Below, in pieces: positions 1 to 6,090 of a DNA stretch of 8,140 bases. The notes under the pieces were generated by a model, which saw only the letters and a list, made by a program, of their open reading frames with translations, was not told the DNA's origin and did not search any database. Location of the stretch: the NCBI GenBank assembly GCA_018714545.1, contig DVNG01000061.1, positions 1-8,140 of the forward strand, in the 5' to 3' direction. Within the stretch, counting starts at the first letter, position 1; each line of letters begins with the position of its first letter. Position numbers and translations under genes: made by a program. Source of the DNA: Limousia pullorum. Lineage in GTDB: Bacteria > Bacillota > Clostridia > Oscillospirales > Acutalibacteraceae.

Positions 1-154
1 ATGGCGTGAGTTTTCTGCCAGCTGAACCTCTCTAAGGCGGAAATAAAATAAATGCCAAAGACGGGAATAGCCATTCCAACTAACGAGTGAAACCCCAACC
101 CGCCGCATGGCGTGAGTTTTCTACCAATTGAACCTTTCCAAGGCGGAAATAAAA
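1..154. repeat. Two copies of a 48-bp direct repeat, 106 bp apart
   Basis: Positions 1-48 and 107-154 match at 43 of 48 bases, both beginning ATGGCGTGAG and ending GGCGGAAATAAAA. The 58 bases between them (49-106) are present once; homology does not continue beyond 154. The first copy touches the window edge, so a longer tandem array with a 106-bp period may lie to the left. A reading frame is open on the minus strand from an ATG at 108 to the edge, but it has no ribosome binding site and crosses a repeat copy, so I treat it as repeat-derived. The block lies directly downstream (minus strand) of the riboswitch terminator. Confidence 0.8.
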
Positions 155-192
155 AAAATAAAAAAGAGCAATCCACGGTTTGAGGATTGCCC
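155..192 (-). terminator. Intrinsic terminator, expression platform of the ZTP riboswitch
   Basis: Read on the minus strand, GGGCAATCC (192-184) pairs with GGATTGCTC (174-166) to give a 9-bp stem with one G-T pair and a 9-nt loop, followed by a long T-rich tract (165-155 and on). The 5' arm includes the GGGCA that ends the conserved 3' side of the aptamer, so aptamer folding and terminator formation compete. This is the usual transcription-termination design of ZTP riboswitches: ligand binding should allow read-through. Confidence 0.85.
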
Positions 193-262
193 AGACGGTC
201 GGCTTTTGCCGTTTCTGCTCCACTGTGGTCAATCCACTGTTCCGTCAGTCACAGAAACGAAG
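188..262 (-). promoter_or_regulatory. ZTP/ZMP riboswitch (pfl motif) aptamer
   Basis: On the minus strand the order of conserved elements matches the pfl/ZTP class. GTGACTGACGG opens the 5' half; P1 pairs GACGG (246-242) with CCGTC (198-194), replacing the commoner GGCGG/CCGCC by compensatory change. P2 is GTGG (237-234) with CCAC (228-225). A GGAGC element follows, then P3 CGGC-AAAA-GCCG (211-200), and the hallmark 3' stretch CCGTCTGGGCA (198-188). The class senses the purine intermediate ZMP/ZTP, which accumulates when 10-formyl-tetrahydrofolate is short, and usually controls purine or folate genes (purH, fhs, folate transport). No target gene is seen: below the terminator are only repeats. 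Recognised by eye against the remembered consensus; a covariance search would settle it. Confidence 0.88.
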
Positions 263-283
263 AAACTTTTTATTTCTGAAATC

Positions 284-312
284 AGTATAGTTTATATTTT
301 GTGCTTTGTCAA
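284..312 (-). promoter_or_regulatory. Sigma-A promoter of the riboswitch transcript
   Basis: Minus strand: TTGACA (312-307), a 17-bp spacer, and TATACT (289-284). The -35 is perfect and the -10 matches 5 of 6. Expected transcription start is near 277, about 15-20 nt before the aptamer. It lies below the end of the DUF815 gene, so the riboswitch RNA is its own transcription unit. Confidence 0.8.
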
Positions 313-386
313 GCAATTACATAAAAATCGTAACAATTATCAAAAACACGAATAATTATCATTTATTTCCTGTATCTATTGATAAA

Positions 387-420
387 TATTCAGATATGCA
401 CAAAAGTACATATCTGAATA
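387..420. terminator. AT-rich 12-bp hairpin below the DUF815 gene
   Basis: TATTCAGATATG (387-398) and CATATCTGAATA (409-420) form a perfect 12-bp inverted repeat with a 10-nt loop, 11 bases below the DUF815 stop on the minus strand. Neither side has a strong T tract (plus strand has only GGGTTTTT soon after), so it is a weak terminator or an mRNA-end stabilising hairpin. The bases between it and the promoter at 312 show nothing else. Confidence 0.5.
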
Positions 421-430
421 AAGTGGGTTT

Positions 431-1663
431 TTAAACAAAAAGGGATTCTATGTACTGCTTTGCACAGCGTGGGGAACGTCCTCCACGCTCAAGAGCAAAT
501 CTTTCTGCACCCTTTTCAAGCTCAGTAACATCCATGTCAACGCCGTTTTGAGCAGCCAAGGCACGGACAATTTTAAGGAAGTTATCCTTTGACGGTGAGC
601 TGAAGCATACGGAAAGTCCGAAACGGTCGGAAAGTGACAAGCTTTCCTCCATGTTGTCACGGCGGTTCAGGTCGTCTGTGTCACGGTCGGAAACGCTTTC
701 CTTGACAATGTGGCGGCGGTTGGAGGTTGCGTAAATAAGAGCGTTTTTAGGTGTTGCCGCCAAACCTCCCTCCAAAACAGCTTTAAGTGAAGCATAGCTT
801 TCGTCCTGCTTGTTAAAGGAAAGGTCATCGATAAATATGATAAACTTGAGAGGTACTGCGGCGATAGAGTCCACCAAAAGCGGGAAATCCATAAGTCTTT
901 CCTTAGGTATTTCAACAATGCGCAAGCCCTGTTTTCTCATGGAATTAACAACAGCTTTGACTGTTGAGGATTTTCCCGTACCCTTGTCGCCGTAAAGCAG
1001 ACAGTTGTTGCAGGTCTTGCCCTGTAAAAATGCCTTTGTGTTTTCGATAACAGCGTTTCTCTGGATTTCATATCCCTTGAGGTTTTCCAAAGTCACAACA
1101 TCAGGATACATAACAGGTCTTATGCCGCCTGTTCTCCAGATAAAGGCTTTGTATCGGGCAAACATGCCGCAGCCGTTTTCCCTGTGGAAATTGAGAAGCT
1201 CCTCCATAGACACTTTAATATGTTCAAGCTCTTTTGGAAAGCTTCCCTGTTCCCATTTAGGCAGGGTTGGAATAATATCCTCAATTTCCGACTTAAAAGA
1301 ACAGCTGGTTATTATGTCCTCAGGTGTAAGGGCGGTACTTTCCATAAGGCTTATGCAGTCACGCCTGGCGGCAAAAAGCACGTTTTCAGGGAGATTTTCC
1401 GCTGAACCGCTGGTTGCCGCTCTTGTAAAGCAGTTTTCGTCAAACATTATGGCTTCGCCCATGGACTTTGCAAATGTGTCGCTGTAGCCTCTTTCGCTGA
1501 GAAGAGCAAAAAACTCGCCGTAAGACTGCAAAAAACTTTCCGGATTTTCCTTTGAGGCTTTCAAAAGTCTGTAAAAAGCTTTCGGAACGCTTCTGCCTAA
1601 AACTCCTTTGTATATTGATAAGGAAGAAAGGCTCATCAAAACCTTTTCTGTGTTGTTCATCAT
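431..1663 (-). CDS. DUF815-family AAA+ ATPase
   Basis: Cytosolic P-loop ATPase of the DUF815 family; its cellular role is unknown to me. Numbering from the longest frame (422 residues, ATG at 1699): an N-terminal helical region (about 15-200), then the AAA+ core with Walker A GDKGTGKS (237-244), Walker B FIIFIDDLSF (286-295), sensor-1-like ATSNRRH (324-330), a probable arginine finger in SLSDRFGL (R359) and a C-terminal GGRSPR segment (406-411). The NCLLYGDKGTGKSS and SLSDRFGL blocks are characteristic. I chose the start at codon 13 (ATG 1663; the next codon is also ATG) because a good promoter puts transcription start near 1695, below the ATG at 1699. GGTAGTGAT (1676-1668) is a weak SD-like match before 1663/1660. 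The gene is divergent from the 5S gene and appears monocistronic. Confidence 0.9.
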   Translation of the reverse strand: MMNNTEKVLMSLSSLSIYKGVLGRSVPKAFYRLLKASKENPESFLQSYGEFFALLSERGYSDTFAKSMGEAIMFDENCFTRAATSGSAENLPENVLFAARRDCISLMESTALTPEDIITSCSFKSEIEDIIPTLPKWEQGSFPKELEHIKVSMEELLNFHRENGCGMFARYKAFIWRTGGIRPVMYPDVVTLENLKGYEIQRNAVIENTKAFLQGKTCNNCLLYGDKGTGKSSTVKAVVNSMRKQGLRIVEIPKERLMDFPLLVDSIAAVPLKFIIFIDDLSFNKQDESYASLKAVLEGGLAATPKNALIYATSNRRHIVKESVSDRDTDDLNRRDNMEESLSLSDRFGLSVCFSSPSKDNFLKIVRALAAQNGVDMDVTELEKGAERFALERGGRSPRCAKQYIESLFV

Positions 1664-1701
1664 AATAATCACTACCGTAAATTTATTTTTTGATTTCATC
1701 T

Positions 1702-1730
1702 ATTTTACAACCTTTTGACATCTTCGTCAA
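1702..1730 (-). promoter_or_regulatory. Sigma-A promoter of the DUF815 gene
   Basis: Minus strand: TTGACG (1730-1725), 17-bp spacer, TAAAAT (1707-1702). The expected transcription start is about 1695, which is inside the longest possible reading frame and argues for translation starting at 1663 or 1660. Confidence 0.65.
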
Positions 1731-1788
1731 ATATAAATTGACTTTTTACATTTATCTGATTTTTATAAAAATTTTTTTCAAAAAACAC

Positions 1789-1817
1789 TTGATTTTTTCT
1801 TGTGTATGTGATAATAT
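1789..1817 (+). promoter_or_regulatory. Promoter of the solitary 5S rRNA gene
   Basis: TTGATT (1789-1794), 17-bp spacer, TAATAT (1812-1817); TATAAT at 1815-1820 is an alternative -10 with a 20-bp spacer. The start would fall roughly 10-15 bases before the 5S mature end. Confidence 0.65.
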
Positions 1818-1837
1818 AATGAAGTCCTCAAGAGACA

Positions 1838-1954
1838 GTTGGTGTTGATGACGCTGAGGGTCCACCCGTTCCCATACCGAACACGGAAGTTAAGCTCAGT
1901 GGTGCCGAAGATACTTGGCTGGAGACGGCCTGGGAAAATAGGGAGATGCCAACA
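1838..1954 (+). rRNA. rrf: 5S ribosomal RNA
   Basis: The conserved core CCCGTTCCCATACCGAAC followed by ACGGAAGTTAAGC is diagnostic of bacterial 5S rRNA, and TACTTGG and GGGAGA-type segments follow in order. The ends were set by helix I: GTTGGTGTT (1838-1846) pairs with the segment ending GATGCCAAC (1945-1953), giving about 117 nt, the normal length. No 16S, 23S or tRNA gene lies beside it; it is bounded by its own promoter and terminator, so it is a stand-alone 5S unit. Mature ends may be off by a base or two. Confidence 0.97.
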
Positions 1955-1960
1955 TCAAAG

Positions 1961-1988
1961 TGTCCACCCAATAGGGTGGGCATTTTTT
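1961..1988 (+). terminator. Intrinsic terminator of the 5S gene
   Basis: TGTCCACCC (1961-1969) and GGGTGGGCA (1974-1982) form a 9-bp GC-rich stem with an AATA loop, followed by six Ts (1983-1988), starting seven bases after the 5S 3' end. Confidence 0.92.
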
Positions 1989-2053
1989 CGTAATATATCT
2001 TATATAACTTACAAGCATTTACTATGTGTGATAAACTATTTATGTCATCCTGT

Positions 2054-2095
2054 AAAGCAAAACTGCCGTGGTAATCCTCACGGCAGTTTTGCTTT
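2054..2095 (-). terminator. Terminator (probably bidirectional) after the dockerin/amidase gene
   Basis: A perfect 17-bp inverted repeat (2054-2070 with 2079-2095, 8-nt loop) lies 7 bases below the minus-strand stop codon. The right flank is T-rich on the plus strand (ATTTTTTT); on the minus strand the arm itself ends in TTTTGCTTT. It closes the DUF4234-DUF2752-amidase unit and would also stop plus-strand read-through from the 5S gene. Confidence 0.8.
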
Positions 2096-2102
2096 TATTT
2101 TT

Positions 2103-3242
2103 TTACCATTCAATACCATAATAACTGCAAATACCTTTTGCAATGGCTTCGGCAATTTTATCTGTGTTGTTTATAATAAAAGACGCACCCTCCACGGTGT
2201 CGTGATGTTCACACTCCACATATACCGACATAGCCTCAATATCGCTCAGTTCATGTAAATCCTTTCTTTGTTTCAGCGGATAATCAGAACCGGGAGTTAT
2301 GGGTGCAAGACTGTCTAAAATATTTCTCGCCGCCTTTACATTTTCTGTATCTGCAAAATTGTAAATCATAATCAATGTTCCGCCGGTTAAACTTCCGTCA
2401 AATGCATTTGTATGTATAGGTACATGAAGGTCTGCTCCCCAATAGTTTGATTCATCTATTGTAACATACATATCCTGATTCATCGGGGCTCTTTTTACAT
2501 TAAATCCATGTTCAAGAAGATATTCTTCCACAGCTTCAGCAATTATATTGCACTGTATCATTTCATTAGTATTTCCAATTGCATAAATATTTGCGTCTTG
2601 ATTTGAGGGCGACAGATAAATTTTTATACCGTTGGGCTGTACCTCGTCTTTGCTGAGATATGATTCATAAAAAATACTGTTCAGACTTATATCTCTTGTG
2701 TCCACATTGTCTTTTAAAGTTTCAAAAGCTTCCGAGTTTTCCAGTGTGTCAGTACCTGCCATAAAGCCCTGCAACTTTGTCACTTTATCAACGCCAAGGG
2801 GATTGTCGCCGCTTAAGCCTAACTTTAAAGCCAGCATAGGCGTCATAGGCTCTAATCCGGCAATACATCTTTGCAGCTGGGTACAGTCGGAAATATCGCA
2901 GATGCCGTCGCCGTTTAAATCGCCGGGAACATCCGTATAGACACAGGCTTGATTAAATGCTTTGTAAAGATTCCAATATGCTTCCTCGCCCTGCTGCTGA
3001 CTGTAATTTTCTAAAACATCTTTGGTGTTATCAAGCGCCTGCTGATAAGCTGACAAAAATTCCTGAGAATAATAATTATCATCGACAAAGGCTTCACTGC
3101 AAAATTCATACAGGAAATTCAGTTCACTTTGGTCAACCTGAAAATCACTGTCCGATATTTCAGAAGCGCTTACAGCCCAGCCCAGCATTGTCAAAGACAA
3201 TAAAACCGCCGCACAGATTTTAATTACCCTTTTCATTAACAT
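2103..3242 (-). CDS. Secreted dockerin-containing amidase_3-like protein
   Basis: Likely an exported protein built of: signal peptide (1-27, basic start, hydrophobic core, cleavage near AVSA-SE); a FIVAR-like helical region (about 38-100); a dockerin-like module (107-163); and a C-terminal N-acetylmuramoyl-L-alanine amidase (amidase_3) type domain (about 206-376). The first dockerin loop is intact, with D108, N110, D112, D116 and D119 at calcium positions and the following helix QLQRCIAGL; the second (146-163) is shortened and has K at the last ligand position. In the amidase part, KIYLSPSNQ replaces the usual DPGHGG, so the first zinc-ligand His appears to be Gln215; E227, H277 in PIHTNA and E343/E345 in VECEHHD match later active-site positions. 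ATG 3236 is an alternative start with better spacing to AGAAG. It is 44 bp below the DUF2752 gene with no terminator between, so probably cotranscribed. Cell-wall hydrolysis or binding is inferred. Confidence 0.85.
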   Translation of the reverse strand: MLMKRVIKICAAVLLSLTMLGWAVSASEISDSDFQVDQSELNFLYEFCSEAFVDDNYYSQEFLSAYQQALDNTKDVLENYSQQQGEEAYWNLYKAFNQACVYTDVPGDLNGDGICDISDCTQLQRCIAGLEPMTPMLALKLGLSGDNPLGVDKVTKLQGFMAGTDTLENSEAFETLKDNVDTRDISLNSIFYESYLSKDEVQPNGIKIYLSPSNQDANIYAIGNTNEMIQCNIIAEAVEEYLLEHGFNVKRAPMNQDMYVTIDESNYWGADLHVPIHTNAFDGSLTGGTLIMIYNFADTENVKAARNILDSLAPITPGSDYPLKQRKDLHELSDIEAMSVYVECEHHDTVEGASFIINNTDKIAEAIAKGICSYYGIEW

Positions 3243-3286
3243 ACACTTCTTTCAATATTATTTTTTACTGTCCGGTAAACACTCTT

Positions 3287-3670
3287 TTACCAGTTTATCC
3301 CCGGACAATTTCTTACTATCCCAAAAATTAAAAATAATATAATAAGCATTAAATATATTATATTCTCTGCTTTGGAAATTTTCCTTGAACCTGTTTTTAT
3401 ATATCTAAAAAAATACACAAAAAGAAGGGACGCTATAACCGGCAAATTCACAAGCAGAAGTCTGTTGGCTTCAAATGCGCTTTTGAAATCCAATTTCATA
3501 AGTGAAATAAACATTCTGGAAACACCACAGCCGGGACATTTAAAGCCTGTAAAATAATGAACCGGACAGGGGATTCCAAATCCCAGCCATCCGGTGATAA
3601 GTCCGTAGAGGACGCCTGCCGCAGCTAAAACGGCAAACGCCCTCAATACTTTATTTCTTCTTTCTTTCAT
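3287..3670 (-). CDS. DUF2752 membrane protein
   Basis: A 127-residue integral membrane protein of the DUF2752 family, function unknown. The family block is clear: GIPCPVHYFTGFKCPGCGVSR (32-52, split here as GIPCP, FTGF, CPGCGVSR), with the cysteines of CPGCG at 45 and 48 and the Asn-containing FEANRLL at 66-72. Three hydrophobic segments are visible (about 9-31, 71-91, 103-120). Its ATG overlaps the stop of the DUF4234 gene in TAATG, which indicates translational coupling. DUF4234, DUF2752 and TM2-type small membrane proteins often sit together in Firmicutes; what they do together is not known to me. C122 near the C-terminus may be an extra metal or disulfide site, which is a guess. Confidence 0.9.
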   Translation of the reverse strand: MKERRNKVLRAFAVLAAAGVLYGLITGWLGFGIPCPVHYFTGFKCPGCGVSRMFISLMKLDFKSAFEANRLLLVNLPVIASLLFVYFFRYIKTGSRKISKAENIIYLMLIILFLIFGIVRNCPGINW

Positions 3671-4290
3671 TACTCTCTGAACTCTGCATACTTGTTAAGC
3701 TCGTTCTGAGCAATTGCAAGTGGAACTATGTAGGTTGTAAAGATAGACAAAATAAGATAGAGTGCGCCGAGGCTTGACTCTGCATAAGGGTCGCCCATCA
3801 TTCTCTTAATTCTTGAAATCTTATTTCCCAGAGAATAAGCCCATACAAATCCGTAAATACCGCAGGTAACGATTGTGAGAAGCACAACCATTCCGCCTGA
3901 CATATCGTTTTCTCCCAGGGAATTATTTACGTCCTCGTTTACGCAGTACATCCAGTAAAATCCGAAAATTCCGCAGGTCACTATAGAAAGCAAAATATAC
4001 ATGATAATGCTTCTGTTCTGAATAGGCAAACGTCCGTTAGGGCGGTTTGGATAGCCGCCGTTTGGATAACCATTATATCCGTTATTCTGATAACCTCCGT
4101 TTGGCGGTGTATATCCGTTATTAGGCGGTGTGTAGCCGTTTCCCGGATTACCGTTGTAGTTTTGGTTGTAATTTGGATTGTAATTTGGATTTTGGTTAGG
4201 ATTATAATTTTGATTATAATTCTGACCGTTTGTATTCTGCTGATTATTATTGTTAATCGGCTCTCCTGTCATAGGGTCGAAATTGTTCAT
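3670..4290 (-). CDS. DUF4234 membrane protein with Asn/Gly/Pro/Tyr-rich N-terminus
   Basis: A 206-residue protein of unknown function. Residues 1-10 read MNNFDPMTGE, a short head seen in several Clostridial membrane proteins; 11-86 is low-complexity, rich in N, G, P and Y, with NYN-type and GYTPPN repeats and almost no charge. The membrane part holds two near-identical blocks, IVTCGIFGFYWMY (103-115) and IVTCGIYGFVWAY (140-152), characteristic of DUF4234, and a third hydrophobic segment (174-195). I chose ATG 4290: AGGAG sits 8 bases before it, whereas the upstream in-frame GTG at 4296 is only 2 bases from it. The first gene of the probable three-gene operon, transcribed from the promoter at 4336-4364. 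The disordered tail could be surface-exposed or cytosolic; sidedness is not evident. Confidence 0.92.
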   Translation of the reverse strand: MNNFDPMTGEPINNNNQQNTNGQNYNQNYNPNQNPNYNPNYNQNYNGNPGNGYTPPNNGYTPPNGGYQNNGYNGYPNGGYPNRPNGRLPIQNRSIIMYILLSIVTCGIFGFYWMYCVNEDVNNSLGENDMSGGMVVLLTIVTCGIYGFVWAYSLGNKISRIKRMMGDPYAESSLGALYLILSIFTTYIVPLAIAQNELNKYAEFRE

Positions 4291-4335
4291 ACTCACTTCT
4301 CCTTTACGTTGTTTATTGTCTACAACATTAAGGAT

Positions 4336-4364
4336 ATATTATCATAATTAACAATATCCGTCAA
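4336..4364 (-). promoter_or_regulatory. Sigma-A promoter of the DUF4234 operon
   Basis: Minus strand: TTGACG (4364-4359), 17-bp spacer, TAATAT (4341-4336). Expected start near 4329 gives a leader of about 40 nt carrying the AGGAG at 4299-4303. Confidence 0.8.
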
Positions 4365-4402
4365 CATATTTTTAAAAAATTTAAAAAATATAATAATTTT
4401 AT

Positions 4403-4434
4403 AAAAAATACAGACGCCGAAAGGACGTCTGTAT
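4403..4434 (-). terminator. Intrinsic terminator of guaB
   Basis: Minus strand: ATACAGACG (4434-4426) pairs with CGTCTGTAT (4416-4408), extended inward by a G-T and a C-G pair, followed by a T run (4408-4403). It lies 20 bases below the guaB stop and isolates guaB from the DUF4234 promoter. Confidence 0.9.
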
Positions 4435-4454
4435 CGTATAGAAATATTTTACAA

Positions 4455-5933
4455 TCAGCTTGAATAAGAATAGTTTGGAGCTTCCTTAGTGATCTGAATG
4501 TCGTGAGGATGGCTCTCTTTAAGACCTGCGCCTGTAATTCTGATGAACTTTGCCTTCCGGTGAAGCTCTTCGATTGTAGCACAGCCTGTGTAACCCATAC
4601 CTGCTCTAAGTCCGCCGAGCATCTGATAAATTGTATCTGAAAGCGGGCCCTTGTAAGGAACACGTCCTTCAACGCCTTCCGGAACAAGCTTTTTGTTGTT
4701 GCTCTGGAAGTATCTGTCTGAGCTGCCCTTACCCATAGCGCCAAGGCTTCCCATACCACGGTAAACCTTGAACTGTCTGCCCTGATAGATTTCTGTATCT
4801 CCCGGGCTTTCCTCACATCCTGCAACAAGTGAGCCGACCATAACAACGCTGCCGCCTGCTGCCAAAGCCTTAACGATATCACCGCTGTACTTAACACCGC
4901 CGTCAGCGATAATCGGAATACCGTGCTTTGAAGCTGCATTTGCTGCGTCGAAAATAGCTGTAATCTGAGGAACACCGATACCTGCAACAACACGTGTTGT
5001 ACAGATAGAACCAGGGCCGATACCAACCTTTACGCAGTCTGCGCCTGCGGCGATAAGAGCTTCTGTAGCCTCAGCAGTTGCAACGTTACCAGCGATGAGC
5101 TGTACGTTTGGATAAGCAGCCTTAACTCTTGCAACTGACTTTATAATGTTGCTGTTGTGACCATGTGCAGAGTCCAAAACGAGAACGTCAACACCTGCTT
5201 TAACAAGAGCGTCAACTCTCTCCAATACGTCAGGAGTTGCACCGATAGCTGCGCCGCAGAGAAGTCTGCCGTTTTCGTCTCTTGCGGAGTTTGGATACTG
5301 AACTGATTTTTCAATATCCTTGATTGTGATAAGACCCTTGAGCTCTCCTCTTTCGTTTACGATAGGGAGCTTTTCAATCTTATGCTTTCTGAGGATTTCC
5401 TGAGCCTGAAGCAAAGTTGTGCCGACAGGAGCAGTAACAAGCTGTTCCTTAGTCATAACACTTGCGATTGTCTGGCTGTAGTCCTGCTCTGTCATAAAGC
5501 GGAGGTCTCTGTTTGTAAGAATACCAACGAGCTTGCCGTTTTCGCAGATTGGCACACCGGAAATCTTATATTTTGCCATAAGGTTATTGGCCTCGTTAAC
5601 TGTGTTATAAGGAGCAAGATAGAAGGGATTTACGATGACGCCGTTTTCACTTCTCTTAACTCTGTCAACCTGGTCTGCCTGCTGTTCAATGCTCATATTC
5701 TTATGGATAATACCGATACCGCCTTCACGGGCAATGGCGATAGCCATTCTTGTTTCGGTAACTGTGTCCATAGCCGCTGTCATAAGCGGAGTGTTCAGCC
5801 TGATTTTCTTTGTGAGATGAGTGGAAACATCGACCATTTTAGGTTCAACGTCGGATTCACCGGGAATCAGCAGAACATCGTCAAATGTTAATCCTTCTTT
5901 AATAAACTTTTCTTCGTAACTTGCGTTTATCAA
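4455..5933 (-). CDS. guaB: Inosine-5'-monophosphate dehydrogenase
   Basis: Cytosolic enzyme converting IMP and NAD+ to XMP and NADH, the first committed step of GMP synthesis; the family works as a tetramer or octamer. The 492-residue length is typical. Visible elements: N-terminal EGLTFDDVLLIPGES (13-27); tandem CBS (Bateman) domains inserted at about 95-208; SAHGH (255-259); catalytic Cys311 in GIGPGSICTTR (305-314); the IMP phosphate-binding ADGGVKYSGD (343-352); YRGMGSLGAM (391-400); the mobile flap with EGRVPYKG (422-429); and the C-terminal KESHPHDIQITKEAPNY. The start is TTG at 5933, supported by AAGGGGGA placed 7 bases upstream and by the normal family N-terminus; no ATG fits. It has its own promoter and terminator, so it is monocistronic. 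The leader of about 25 nt leaves no room for a purine riboswitch. Confidence 0.99.
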   Translation of the reverse strand: MINASYEEKFIKEGLTFDDVLLIPGESDVEPKMVDVSTHLTKKIRLNTPLMTAAMDTVTETRMAIAIAREGGIGIIHKNMSIEQQADQVDRVKRSENGVIVNPFYLAPYNTVNEANNLMAKYKISGVPICENGKLVGILTNRDLRFMTEQDYSQTIASVMTKEQLVTAPVGTTLLQAQEILRKHKIEKLPIVNERGELKGLITIKDIEKSVQYPNSARDENGRLLCGAAIGATPDVLERVDALVKAGVDVLVLDSAHGHNSNIIKSVARVKAAYPNVQLIAGNVATAEATEALIAAGADCVKVGIGPGSICTTRVVAGIGVPQITAIFDAANAASKHGIPIIADGGVKYSGDIVKALAAGGSVVMVGSLVAGCEESPGDTEIYQGRQFKVYRGMGSLGAMGKGSSDRYFQSNNKKLVPEGVEGRVPYKGPLSDTIYQMLGGLRAGMGYTGCATIEELHRKAKFIRITGAGLKESHPHDIQITKEAPNYSYSS

Positions 5934-5965
5934 ATTTCTTCCCCCTTTTGAAATATTTAAATATT

Positions 5966-5994
5966 ATTTTACCAAAACCATCATTGAATATCAA
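5966..5994 (-). promoter_or_regulatory. Sigma-A promoter of guaB
   Basis: Minus strand: TTGATA (5994-5989), 17-bp spacer, TAAAAT (5971-5966). It lies below the CpXC-gene terminator and would start transcription near 5959. Confidence 0.75.
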
Positions 5995-6042
5995 TAGTTT
6001 TTTTCAATTACAAAAAAATTCAGTATATTCAATAAAACAAAT

Positions 6043-6080
6043 AAAAATGCAATAAACCCATTAAGATAAATTGCATTTTT
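6043..6080 (-). terminator. Intrinsic terminator of the CpXC gene
   Basis: Minus strand: AAAAATGCAAT (6080-6070) pairs with ATTGCATTTTT (6053-6043), an 11-bp stem with a 16-nt loop, ending in Ts and followed by ATTTGTTTTATT. It starts about 10 bases below the stop. A-rich flanks on both sides would let it work in both directions. Confidence 0.75.
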
Positions 6081-6090
6081 ACGCTTTAAA

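Noticed and set aside
1..108. Minus-strand frame from ATG 108 to the window edge, below the riboswitch terminator
   Set aside because: No SD sequence, and it reads through a repeat whose 106-bp period shifts frame from copy to copy; more likely repeat-derived than a gene. It cannot be excluded, since the frame is open at the edge.
1..154. CRISPR array
   Set aside because: Only two copies, repeats of 48 bp with 5 mismatches, a 58-bp interval, and no cas genes.
128..355. Plus-strand open frame of 75 codons
   Set aside because: It runs antisense through the riboswitch and its promoter, has no ribosome binding site or ATG start, and has no recognisable protein family.
1005..1487. Plus-strand open frame of 160 codons
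   Set aside because: Antisense shadow of the DUF815 coding region, which has clear family motifs.
1839..2258. Plus-strand open frame of 139 codons
   Set aside because: It covers the 5S rRNA gene, its terminator and the antisense 3' end of the amidase-like gene.
4291..4296. GTG 4296 as the start of the DUF4234 gene
   Set aside because: AGGAG is only 2 bases from GTG but 8 bases from the ATG at 4290.
4361..5026. Minus-strand frame of 221 codons
   Set aside because: Same-strand alternative frame of guaB; the guaB frame holds the catalytic motifs.
5382..5891. Plus-strand open frame of 169 codons
   Set aside because: Antisense shadow of guaB.
5934..6042. Purine or guanine riboswitch before guaB
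   Set aside because: The promoter leaves a leader of only about 25 nt and no conserved aptamer core is seen.
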